Source: Candidatus Aminicenantota bacterium (GTDB lineage Bacteria > Acidobacteriota > Aminicenantia > S016-38). Taken from it: a stretch of 13,513 nt of DNA. Of this stretch, positions 1 to 5,985 are shown piece by piece. The translations under genes and the position numbers were made by a program. The notes under the pieces are model-generated. The model ran no database searches and was not told the DNA's origin. It saw nothing but the letters and a program-made list of their open reading frames with translations. The stretch's first letter is position 1; every line of letters starts with the position of its first letter. The stretch lies in NCBI GenBank assembly GCA_027062035.1, contig JAMOUL010000071.1:1-13513 (forward strand), given 5' to 3'.

Positions 1-153
1 TACCACAGCGGGGTTGAATTTTTCCATTTGTTCCCTTAACCTTTTAAGGTTTCTTCCAGCAGCAAGCCCTATTACTTCAATCCCGTTCTTTTCCGCAATC
101 TCAAGTGTAAGGGTTCCAATAACCCCGGTACTCCCTATAACCGCAATCTTCAT
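1..153 (-). CDS. dxr: 1-deoxy-D-xylulose 5-phosphate reductoisomerase, N-terminal fragment
   Basis: Only the first 51 codons are inside the window; the gene continues past the left edge. The product would convert 1-deoxy-D-xylulose 5-phosphate to 2-C-methyl-D-erythritol 4-phosphate with NADPH in the cytoplasm, the first committed MEP-pathway step. The visible part starts MKIAVIGSTGVIGTLTLEIA, a Rossmann beta strand and glycine-rich NADPH loop (residues 7-13) typical of DXR. The usual GSTGSIG is GSTGVIG here, so a normally conserved Ser is Val. The ATG overlaps the cdsA stop as ATGA, and there is no strong Shine-Dalgarno, which suggests translational coupling. The order uppS-cdsA-dxr is common in bacteria and supports the call. 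A different Rossmann enzyme is possible from the fragment alone but unlikely in this context. Confidence 0.88.
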   Translation of the reverse strand, partial: MKIAVIGSTGVIGTLTLEIAEKNGIEVIGLAAGRNLKRLREQMEKFNPAVV

Positions 154-929
154 TTGGCTAACCAGAGAAGCAGATAATAATATATGGGAGCCGCAAAGAT
201 ATAGCTATCAATCCTGTCGAGCACTCCTCCATGTCCGGGAATAATGCTGGAGGAATCCTTTACCCCTGCAGCTCTCTTGAAAAGGCTTTCAAAGGGATCA
301 GAAATCTGGGCAAAAAGGCAGGTTAAAAATCCTATAACGGGTAAAATGGGTGTGGCAATCTTAAGATAGGCTCCGGGCAAAGCTGCAAGTGCGCCTGCAA
401 AAAGTGCTGCTATGAAACCTTCCCAGCTTTTATTTGGGGAAGCTGCAGGATATATCTTATGTTTACCAAAGGCAGTTCCAATAAGATAGGCTGCCGTATC
501 CCCGATGGAAATGATAAAGATTATTAAATAAAAGAACCATTTGCCCAGTGACCAGATCAAATATATGTGGAAAAGGGTAGGGGCGAGTATGACAGCAGGA
601 AGAAGTGCTGTAGAAACATCTTTTAAAAAGCCCGGTACATTTTCCCTTCCAGTGAAAAGCAATGAAACAAATCCAGTCATAAAAATCACAAGAAGGATGC
701 CAAAGAAAAATACCTGAAATTTGAGGGAAAAAAGAAGAACCAGAAAATTTAGCACTGCGAGCATCTTAAATCCAGCTCTTCCTCCTATAAGATTCCCCAT
801 TTCCCATGCAGCAGGCGAAAGTATTAGTACAAATGCAATGAAAAAGGGCATATCAGGTAAAAGGGTAATCCCCACCACCAGGGCGATAAGCATAATGGCC
901 GATGCAGTCCTGATTAAAAATTCCTTCAT
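150..929 (-). CDS. cdsA: Phosphatidate cytidylyltransferase (CDP-diglyceride synthase)
   Basis: This 259-residue integral membrane enzyme makes CDP-diacylglycerol from phosphatidic acid and CTP, the branch point for bacterial phospholipids. The protein is mostly hydrophobic, with about seven or eight membrane segments. The CDS signature lies at residues 215-241: S215, K218, R219, K224-D225, the PGHGGVLDRID stretch (231-241) and its metal/CTP-binding acidic residues. A second conserved stretch, SPNKSWEG, is at 164-171. The length is close to the usual 260-285. The start ATG overlaps the uppS stop (ATGA), and a good AGGAGG sits about 11 nt upstream inside uppS. The stop overlaps the dxr start in the same way, so the three genes form one unit transcribed right to left. 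Confidence 0.96.
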   Translation of the reverse strand: MKEFLIRTASAIMLIALVVGITLLPDMPFFIAFVLILSPAAWEMGNLIGGRAGFKMLAVLNFLVLLFSLKFQVFFFGILLVIFMTGFVSLLFTGRENVPGFLKDVSTALLPAVILAPTLFHIYLIWSLGKWFFYLIIFIISIGDTAAYLIGTAFGKHKIYPAASPNKSWEGFIAALFAGALAALPGAYLKIATPILPVIGFLTCLFAQISDPFESLFKRAAGVKDSSSIIPGHGGVLDRIDSYIFAAPIYYYLLLWLAK

Positions 930-1657
930 ATTCTACCGAACCTCCTTTCTCTTCTTTGATAGTCGAGCAACGCCTTTATATACTCCCTTTCAGAAAAATC
1001 AGGCCATAAAACAGGGGTAAAATAAAGCTCTGTATATGCCATCTGCCAGAGGAGAAAATTGCTTATTCTCTGTTCTCCGCTTGTTCTTATTAAAAGGTCT
1101 GGATCCGGCACATGGGGCAAATAAAGATGGCGGCGAAAGGCGTCAACAGAAAACTCTCCTTCCCCGGCCATTCCCTTCGCTGCCCTCACAATCTCAGCCC
1201 TACCCCCATAGTTCACAGCAAGGATAAGCTCGAGCCTCTGTCCGGAGGAAGTTTCCCCTTCTGCCTTCCTTATTAAATTCTGAATATCTTCAGGAAGCTC
1301 CTCTATATCACCTGCAATTTTAAGTCTTATCCCATTCTTTTTTAAGGTTTTAACCTCTTTTTTCAGATAATTTCTCAAAAGGTTCATGAGAAAATCTATT
1401 TCCTCCCTGGGCCTGTTCCAGTTTTCTTTACTGAAAGCAAAGGCGGTTAGATACTTAATTCCCAGCTTTGCCGAGAGTTCCACCACTTTCCTTAGAGTCC
1501 TTGCACCCCTTTCGTGTCCCTTTACCCTGGGCAGACCTCTCTTCTTTGCCCATCTTCCATTACCATCCATTATTACGGCTACATGTACAGGGAGTTTTTC
1601 CGGTATAAGAGACTTAGCAAGTTCTGCAGCCTTACCTTTCAATCCTTCCACTTCCAT
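926..1657 (-). CDS. uppS: Isoprenyl transferase (undecaprenyl diphosphate synthase)
   Basis: This cytosolic cis-prenyltransferase of 243 residues condenses isopentenyl-PP onto farnesyl-PP, or a similar primer, to make the polyprenyl carrier for peptidoglycan and other wall polymers. Family motifs are intact: HVAVIMDGNGRWAKKRG (residues 25-41) with catalytic Asp31, FSKENW (75-80), RTSGEQRISNFLLWQ (191-205) and ELYF after it, and an RRERRFG C-terminal end. It is the first gene of the uppS-cdsA-dxr unit. The chosen ATG has no spaced Shine-Dalgarno, but a perfect TATAAT ends 7 nt upstream, which predicts an almost leaderless mRNA. An alternative GTG at 1651 would have AGGA 5 nt upstream and would remove only two residues. 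The N-terminal 25 residues are not conserved enough to decide between them. Confidence 0.96.
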   Translation of the reverse strand: MEVEGLKGKAAELAKSLIPEKLPVHVAVIMDGNGRWAKKRGLPRVKGHERGARTLRKVVELSAKLGIKYLTAFAFSKENWNRPREEIDFLMNLLRNYLKKEVKTLKKNGIRLKIAGDIEELPEDIQNLIRKAEGETSSGQRLELILAVNYGGRAEIVRAAKGMAGEGEFSVDAFRRHLYLPHVPDPDLLIRTSGEQRISNFLLWQMAYTELYFTPVLWPDFSEREYIKALLDYQRRERRFGRI

Positions 1658-1664
1658 CCTGATT

Positions 1665-1670
1665 ATTATA
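1665..1670 (-). promoter_or_regulatory. -10 element of the uppS-cdsA-dxr unit
   Basis: A perfect TATAAT on the minus strand ends 7 nt before the uppS ATG, placing the predicted +1 at about 1658, one base ahead of the start codon. The -35 region is weak: TGGATT at a 17-bp spacing matches three of six consensus bases. This site and the -10 of the opposite gene share a 53-bp gap. The position is read from sequence; leaderless transcription is inferred. Confidence 0.6.
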
Positions 1671-1698
1671 AGGATTTCCCTTTTTTAAATCCAGATTT

Positions 1699-1704
1699 TA
1701 GAAT
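1699..1704 (+). promoter_or_regulatory. -10 element of the Clp1/Grc3-like kinase gene
   Basis: TAGAAT (five of six matches to TATAAT) ends 6 nt before the ATG at 1711, so the predicted +1 is the A of the start codon. The intervening TCTTTT has no Shine-Dalgarno. The -35 region at 17 bp (TTCCCT) is poor. The layout matches uppS, znuA and the DUF1844 gene in this window. Confidence 0.5.
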
Positions 1705-1710
1705 TCTTTT

Positions 1711-2481
1711 ATGGAAGAAGACATCTTTCTATTTCACAGAAGGATTTTAATCCTTGGCCCGGTTGATAGCGGAAAAAGTTATTTATTCAGGAGGATCATA
1801 GAACTCTGGAAGAGAAGGGGCTACAGATTTACCGCCCTTGACACAGATGTGGGCCAATCCACACTGGGGTTACCCACAACTATCACACTTATGGAAAGAG
1901 GAAATACAACCTTTTTCTTTTACGGTTTTACAACACCCAGAGCTCATCCGCCCCGTTTCCTTGCCGGCGTATCCAGAATGAACCGTGCAGGACGCATTGT
2001 TGTAGATACAACGGGATACATCGAATATCCGGGAGGACTGGAGCTCAAAAGGGCTAAAATAGAGATGCTCAATCCTGACCTTATTGTTGCTTTTCCTTCC
2101 ACAGACCCCGGCTGGAAGGAGTTTCTCGATTCCCTACCTTTTAAAGTGATAAGAATGAAACGAGAACCTGCGGTAAAAAAGAGGTCGTCCAGAGAAAGGG
2201 AGATTTACAGAAACAAAAAACTCAGGGAATATTTCTCTGAAACTCAAGAATTTGAGGTAAAAAAGAACTCACTATTCCCTGTAAAACTCGGGACAAGGCC
2301 CATGGCCGGTGCACTGGTAAGCCTTCGTCAGGGGAATACAGATATTTCTCTGGGATATATAAAAAGCCTTCAGGGGGAAAGGGTCAAAATTATGGTTCCC
2401 AGAGGAAAAAATCACCCGGGGTACATCCTTTTTTCTACTTATCTCTACGAAGGTTTTCCTTCTCAACCCTCACTCTTTTGA
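1711..2481 (+). CDS. Clp1/Grc3-family P-loop polynucleotide 5'-kinase-like protein
   Basis: This 256-residue protein resembles the kinase domain of eukaryotic/archaeal Clp1, Grc3 and NOL9, which phosphorylate 5'-hydroxyl ends of RNA (or DNA) with ATP. Visible features are Walker A GPVDSGKS (residues 16-23), DTDVGQSTLG (44-53) matching the family DxDxGQ motif, VVDTTGY (97-103) as Walker B, and a basic lid-like stretch KRSSREREIYR (157-167) followed by REYF. Residues 185-256 form a small beta-rich C-terminal part. The product is probably cytosolic and may act in RNA repair or processing; the exact substrate cannot be read here. The gene stands alone, divergent from uppS, and its 3' end overlaps the convergent pspC gene by 19 bp. 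Bacterial copies are often labelled 'Clp1/GlmU family'. The fold is well supported, the activity is inferred. Confidence 0.8.
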   Translation: MEEDIFLFHRRILILGPVDSGKSYLFRRIIELWKRRGYRFTALDTDVGQSTLGLPTTITLMERGNTTFFFYGFTTPRAHPPRFLAGVSRMNRAGRIVVDTTGYIEYPGGLELKRAKIEMLNPDLIVAFPSTDPGWKEFLDSLPFKVIRMKREPAVKKRSSREREIYRNKKLREYFSETQEFEVKKNSLFPVKLGTRPMAGALVSLRQGNTDISLGYIKSLQGERVKIMVPRGKNHPGYILFSTYLYEGFPSQPSLF

Positions 2482-2681
2482 GCCTCTTTATCTACCGGTT
2501 CAAGCGGAATGATCGCCCAGGAAATAAGATATGCCAGTATGGCTGGTAGAAGCCCGGTAAGAAAGCCCAGAAAAACCATGATAAGTCTTATAAGTGTGGG
2601 ATCCAGGTCCAGATACTCACCAAGACCACCGCATATACCAGCAATTTTTCTATCCCTTCTGCTTCTGTAAAGCCTTTTCAT
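2463..2681 (-). CDS. PspC-domain small membrane protein
   Basis: This 72-residue protein consists almost only of a PspC domain: a basic N-terminus (KRLYRSRRDRKIAG), the hallmark ICGGLGEYLDLDPTLIRL (residues 16-33), and a hydrophobic segment at about 31-59 that should span or hairpin into the inner membrane. PspC proteins act in envelope-stress sensing in enterobacteria, but many bacteria have stand-alone copies of unknown role, and no pspA, pspB or pspF is next to this one. The start is well supported by GGAGGTG at 2686-2692, 4 nt from the ATG. The gene is monocistronic, convergent with the Clp1-like gene (19-bp overlap) and divergent from tRNA-Phe. I do not assign a symbol because the pathway role is not shown. 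Confidence 0.88.
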   Translation of the reverse strand: MKRLYRSRRDRKIAGICGGLGEYLDLDPTLIRLIMVFLGFLTGLLPAILAYLISWAIIPLEPVDKEAQKSEG

Positions 2682-2769
2682 CTTTCACCTCCATATATTT
2701 AAACGAAAAAAATCCCTTAAGTTCAAAGCTAAATGAAGTCTGGAGCGAGGCAAAAAGCAATATTTTCTC

Positions 2770-2798
2770 TTGACATCACCCTGTATTTTTAGGAAAAT
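2770..2798 (+). promoter_or_regulatory. Sigma70-type promoter of tRNA-Phe
   Basis: A perfect -35 TTGACA (2770-2775) is followed after 17 bp by GAAAAT (2793-2798, four of six matches). The predicted start is near 2805, two bases before the mature tRNA 5' end. The same transcript could continue into the YitT-family gene. Confidence 0.6.
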
Positions 2799-2806
2799 TA
2801 AAAAAG

Positions 2807-2879
2807 GCCGGGATAGCTCAGACGGTAGAGCAGGGGACTGAAAATCCCCGTGTCGGCGGTTCGATTCCGTCTCCCGGCA
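2807..2879 (+). tRNA. tRNA-Phe (anticodon GAA)
   Basis: The 73 bases fold into a full cloverleaf. The acceptor stem is GCCGGGA with TCCCGGC and discriminator A at 2879. The D stem is GCTC/GAGC, the anticodon stem GGGGA/TCCCC encloses CTGAAAA with anticodon GAA at 2840-2842, the variable loop has five bases, and the T arm is GGCGG-TTCGATT-CCGTC with one G-T pair. The 3' CCA is not encoded, so it must be added by nucleotidyltransferase. Seven T residues follow directly (2880-2886). The promoter lies just upstream and the YitT-family gene begins 12 nt downstream. Confidence 0.97.
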
Positions 2880-2891
2880 TTTTTTTATGCC

Positions 2892-3752
2892 TTGAAAACC
2901 CATTTAAAAAAAGAGCTTAGAAATTTCTCATTTATTCTGATAGGGTCTGCCATCCTCGGTCTGGCCTACGCGCTGTTCCTGATACCCCACCACATTGTTC
3001 CAGGAGGAGTGTCAGGCGTCGCAATTATTCTGAATTACTTCTTCAGGTTACCCGTGGGTCTTATGTCTATTGTACTCAATATCCCCATCCTGTATCTGGG
3101 GGTAAAGGTTCTTGGAGGAAAGTATGGAGTCAGAACAATTGCCGGTATGGTTATTCTTAACTTTTCCATAGACTTCATGCACGAAATTCTGAAACTCCCT
3201 CAGGGAACTTCCAATCCCCTGCTGGCTTCCATTTATGGTGGAATATTGCTTGGGGTGGGACTGGGATTGGTTTTTAAGGGAAGGGCTTCCACCGGAGGCA
3301 CAGACGTAATTGGAATGGTTATTAACAAATGGACAGGTATAAGTGTTGGGGTGGGAATCTTTATTGTGGATTTTTTCATCATTTCCCTTTCGGGATTTGC
3401 CTTTCATTCTTTAGAGGCTCCCCTCTTTGGCTATTTAACCCTCTACCTTTCTTCCAAAGTAATAGACTTTGTTCTTGAGGGATGGAGCTATGCAAAATTG
3501 GCTCTTATAATAACCGAAAGGGAAAATGAAGTAAGGGAATATATTCTCAAAAATATGGGGAGATCCGGGACCTTTCTTCATGGGGAAACTTTCTATCTTG
3601 GGAAACCAAGAAAGGTGGTAATGACGGTGATTTCAAGGAAAGAATTTCCTATCCTGCGTCAGGAAATAAAAAAGATAGACCCCGAATCTTTTATGATAAT
3701 AACCGATGTTTATGAAGTCATAGGAAAGGGATTCAGGACCCGGGGTGTGTAA
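2892..3752 (+). CDS. YitT-family membrane protein (DUF161/DUF2179)
   Basis: The product has about 286 residues. It has an N-terminal half of five or six membrane segments beginning with the family-typical stretch FILIGSAILGLAYALFLIPHH, then VPGGVSGVAIIL, and a soluble C-terminal DUF2179 domain over about the last 80 residues (TVISRKEFPIL, IDPESFMIITDV). The family is widespread; its transport or signalling role is not established. The reading frame stays open back to GTG 2850 inside the tRNA, but family alignment fits a start at TTG 2892 (LKTHLKKELRNF). No Shine-Dalgarno precedes it, and the nearest ATG at 2887 is out of frame. It is probably cotranscribed with tRNA-Phe. The last 20 bp overlap the convergent thioredoxin-like gene. 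The family call is firm and the start is uncertain. Confidence 0.88.
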   Translation: MKTHLKKELRNFSFILIGSAILGLAYALFLIPHHIVPGGVSGVAIILNYFFRLPVGLMSIVLNIPILYLGVKVLGGKYGVRTIAGMVILNFSIDFMHEILKLPQGTSNPLLASIYGGILLGVGLGLVFKGRASTGGTDVIGMVINKWTGISVGVGIFIVDFFIISLSGFAFHSLEAPLFGYLTLYLSSKVIDFVLEGWSYAKLALIITERENEVREYILKNMGRSGTFLHGETFYLGKPRKVVMTVISRKEFPILRQEIKKIDPESFMIITDVYEVIGKGFRTRGV

Positions 3753-4116
3753 GAATATCCGCTAAATCCTCTTCTATCGTTTTTCTGGGATGTTCTATTA
3801 TACGTCCAACCTCTTTCCCATCCCTGTAAATTATGAAGGTGGGTATCCTCTGAATATTATATTTTTCCCTCACAGGAAGTTTTCTCCCCCTGGGAATGGG
3901 TATGAGGTCATAACTAATATTAGGGTTCTCTGCTTCCCACATCACCTTCAAAAATTCGGGAACGTGGAGTCTGGAATCTTTACACCAGTAGCCGAAAACC
4001 ACCACTATTCTGTAATGATCCTTCACCTCGGCTATTTTCTTTACAGCTTCCTGGTTTGGCTTATAGTTAGGAACCAGCATTGAAAGCGTAAATATAAGAG
4101 GTAGAAACCCCCTCAT
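3733..4116 (-). CDS. Thioredoxin-fold protein with a single-cysteine WCxDS motif, exported
   Basis: This 127-residue protein has a short hydrophobic N-terminus (residues 3-15) that looks like a signal peptide or anchor, followed by a thioredoxin fold: VVVFGYWCKDSRLHVPEF (38-54) at the active-site position and IPTFIIYRDGKEVG (91-104) with the cis-proline P92. The motif is W44-C45-K46-D47-S48, so the resolving Cys of CxxC is Ser and C45 is the only Cys in the protein. It therefore cannot form the usual internal disulphide. Related WCxDS proteins are known in other bacteria with no settled function. Shine-Dalgarno GGGGGAGA lies 2 nt before the ATG. It follows exbD after a 13-bp gap in the same direction, so the two are probably cotranscribed and act in the periplasm. 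Confidence 0.82.
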   Translation of the reverse strand: MRGFLPLIFTLSMLVPNYKPNQEAVKKIAEVKDHYRIVVVFGYWCKDSRLHVPEFLKVMWEAENPNISYDLIPIPRGRKLPVREKYNIQRIPTFIIYRDGKEVGRIIEHPRKTIEEDLADILTHPGS

Positions 4117-4129
4117 AATCTCCCCCTTT

Positions 4130-4564
4130 TTATTCTGCTGGAATGGGAACCAGTGCTACTGCGTCAGCTCCTGCTTCTTTGCATTTGTCAATGAGGTCCA
4201 CAACCACCTGATATTTAACCTTGGGACCAACTCTGAGGAAGATTCTTCTGTCAACCCTTGTGGAAAGTTTCATTCTGAGAGTTTCAAGAAGATCATTATA
4301 GGTAAGAGGCTGGTTATTAAGGGTAATATCAAGGCCCCCGGGTTTGGATGTGTCCTTTTTTACCACCAGCATTGGGATGGTGGATTTCACCGGATTCTGC
4401 TCTGCTTCCTTCTGACTCTGGACTTCAGGAAGTTTTACATCCATACCCTGCTGAGCCGTTGGGGTGAGAACCATAAATATTATTAATAGGACCAGCAATA
4501 CATCACAGAATGGGACCACGTTGGGGTCCGACTTTATGCTTCCGGAACCTACAGAAACACCCAT
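4130..4564 (-). CDS. ExbD/TolR-family biopolymer transport protein
   Basis: This 144-residue protein has the ExbD/TolR plan: a short cytoplasmic N-terminus, one membrane helix at about 20-36 carrying the essential Asp21 (NVVPFCDVLLVLLIIFMVL), the LPEV motif after it, and a periplasmic C-terminal domain ending KEAGADAVALVPIPAE. ExbD/TolR works with ExbB/TolQ as a proton-driven motor that energises outer-membrane transport or envelope integrity. No exbB, tolQ, tonB or tolA is in the window; a partner may be elsewhere. ExbD and TolR cannot be told apart here, so no symbol is given. The start has a strong Shine-Dalgarno (AAAGGAGG) and a consensus promoter upstream. The thioredoxin-like gene follows in the same unit. 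Confidence 0.92.
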   Translation of the reverse strand: MGVSVGSGSIKSDPNVVPFCDVLLVLLIIFMVLTPTAQQGMDVKLPEVQSQKEAEQNPVKSTIPMLVVKKDTSKPGGLDITLNNQPLTYNDLLETLRMKLSTRVDRRIFLRVGPKVKYQVVVDLIDKCKEAGADAVALVPIPAE

Positions 4565-4593
4565 AGATATTCCTCCTTTATTTTCTCCCGTAA

Positions 4594-4622
4594 ATTTTAC
4601 CCTTTAAAAATTACCATGTCAA
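4594..4622 (-). promoter_or_regulatory. Consensus promoter of exbD and the thioredoxin-like gene
   Basis: On the minus strand a perfect -35 TTGACA (4622-4617) is followed after exactly 17 bp by -10 TAAAAT (4599-4594). The predicted start near 4587 leaves a leader of about 22 nt that contains the Shine-Dalgarno. Its -35 lies 25 bp from that of the opposite-strand promoter. Confidence 0.75.
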
Positions 4623-4647
4623 TCACCCTCGAATATTTTATTTTAAA

Positions 4648-4676
4648 TTGACAAGAAAAGGCACAAAGAATAGAAT
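4648..4676 (+). promoter_or_regulatory. Consensus promoter of the aminotransferase gene
   Basis: A perfect -35 TTGACA (4648-4653) is followed after 17 bp by -10 TAGAAT (4671-4676). The predicted start near 4683 gives a leader of about 28 nt with AGGAGG at 4701-4706, 4 nt from the ATG. The AT-rich 25 bp between this and the opposite -35 could serve both promoters as an UP-like element. Confidence 0.75.
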
Positions 4677-4710
4677 TTTCTTGGAATCCAATCAATAGAT
4701 AGGAGGAATC

Positions 4711-5955
4711 ATGGATTATACACCCTATTTCTCAAAAAACGCTATGAGGATGAAAAGGTCGGAAATAAGGGAACTATTGAAACTGGTCAATCAGCCTGAA
4801 ATGATCTCATTCGCAGGCGGACTACCGGCCCCCGACGTTTTTCCTGTGGAGGAATTGAAAGAAATAATGAACGAAGTGATGAATAGAGAAGGAAGAAAGG
4901 CTCTTCAATATGGACCTACAGAAGGAGACCCCCGTCTAAAGGAAGAACTTATTAAACTTATGGCAAAGGAAGGCATTTCCGCAACTCCTGATAATATTCT
5001 TATAGTCACTGCCTCTCAGCAGGGACTTGACCTTCTGGGAAAGGTATTTATTGACAGAAAAGACACTGTAATCATGGAATCTCCAACCTATGTTGGAGCT
5101 ATCCAGGCATTTAACTCCTATAGCGCTCACATGGAGACAGTGGAATGTGACGATGATGGGATGATACCTGAAGCCCTGGACGATAAACTAAGGTACCTAT
5201 TTGAAAGAGGAATCAAACCCAAGTTTATATACCTTATACCTGACTTCCAGAATCCCTCCGGTGTAACTTTACCCAGGGAAAGAAGGGAGGAGATCCTTGC
5301 CATTGCTGAAAAGTACAAAATGATAGTGGTGGAGGACACGCCTTACAGACAGCTGAGGTTTGAAGGCTCACCCGAACCAGCACTTAAATCTCTTGATAAA
5401 AACGGAAGGGTAATATCCCTCTTCACCTTCTCAAAAATATTCCTCCCTGGATTCAGACTCGGATGGATAGTGGCACCCTCCAAAATCATAGAAAAACTGG
5501 TTATGGCAAAACAATCTGCTGACCTCTGCACTTCCCCCTTCGTTCAGGCAGTGACCTATGAATTTCTGAAAAGGGGACTTCTGGACAAACAGATAACCCT
5601 CATAATAAAGGAATACAGAAAGAAGAGAGACCACATGCTGGCAATGCTTGATAAGTACATGCCCAAACTGAAGGGATTAAAGTGGACAAAACCCAAGGGA
5701 GGTTTGTTCCTCTGGGTCACCCTTCCAGAGTACATGAATTCCAGAGAACTGTTCATGAGAGCGGTGGAGAAAAAGGTTGCCTTTGTGGTGGGCTCTGCAT
5801 TCCACCCCCATGAAAAATGTGAAAACGCCCTTAGAATGAACTTCTCTTACTCTTCCTTCGAACAAATAGAAGAAGGGGTCAAAAGATTTGCCCAGGCCCT
5901 CAAAGACTACGACGCCGAAATCAAAAGGAAAGAATCAACTGTTATTACACCCTGA
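4711..5955 (+). CDS. PLP-dependent class I aminotransferase, LysN/2-aminoadipate-type
   Basis: This 414-residue cytosolic enzyme belongs to the fold-type I aminotransferases close to Thermus LysN and related 2-aminoadipate/aromatic/branched-chain aminotransferases. Signs are the N-terminal SEIRELLKLVNQPEMISFAGG-type opening, LQYGPTEGDPRL, SQQGLDLLGKVF, PDFQNPSG with Asn181 (contacts PLP), VVEDTPYRQL with Asp209 and Tyr212, the Schiff-base Lys242 in FTFSKIFLPGFRLGW, and Arg375 (binds the alpha-carboxylate). All key PLP residues are present and the length is normal. It starts at an ATG with an AGGAGG site behind its own promoter and stands alone, so the substrate cannot be fixed from context; no lys, leu or ilv genes are nearby. 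The 3' end is convergent with znuB across a 30-bp gap. Confidence 0.9.
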   Translation: MDYTPYFSKNAMRMKRSEIRELLKLVNQPEMISFAGGLPAPDVFPVEELKEIMNEVMNREGRKALQYGPTEGDPRLKEELIKLMAKEGISATPDNILIVTASQQGLDLLGKVFIDRKDTVIMESPTYVGAIQAFNSYSAHMETVECDDDGMIPEALDDKLRYLFERGIKPKFIYLIPDFQNPSGVTLPRERREEILAIAEKYKMIVVEDTPYRQLRFEGSPEPALKSLDKNGRVISLFTFSKIFLPGFRLGWIVAPSKIIEKLVMAKQSADLCTSPFVQAVTYEFLKRGLLDKQITLIIKEYRKKRDHMLAMLDKYMPKLKGLKWTKPKGGLFLWVTLPEYMNSRELFMRAVEKKVAFVVGSAFHPHEKCENALRMNFSYSSFEQIEEGVKRFAQALKDYDAEIKRKESTVITP

Positions 5956-5985
5956 GGAAGGAAATTCGGGTTTCGAAATTCTAAA

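Noticed and set aside
2698..2726. Promoter for pspC (minus-strand TTGAAC, 17 bp, TTTAAA)
   Set aside because: The predicted start falls within the Shine-Dalgarno, and both boxes are weak; the real promoter is not clear from sequence.
2850..2891. GTG start at 2850 for the YitT-family protein
   Set aside because: It would place the start inside tRNA-Phe and add residues that are just translated tRNA sequence.
5956..5985. Possible terminator hairpin between the aminotransferase and znuB genes
   Set aside because: The best stem (AATTCG with CGAAATT) is short, AT-rich and bulged, and no T tract follows in either direction.
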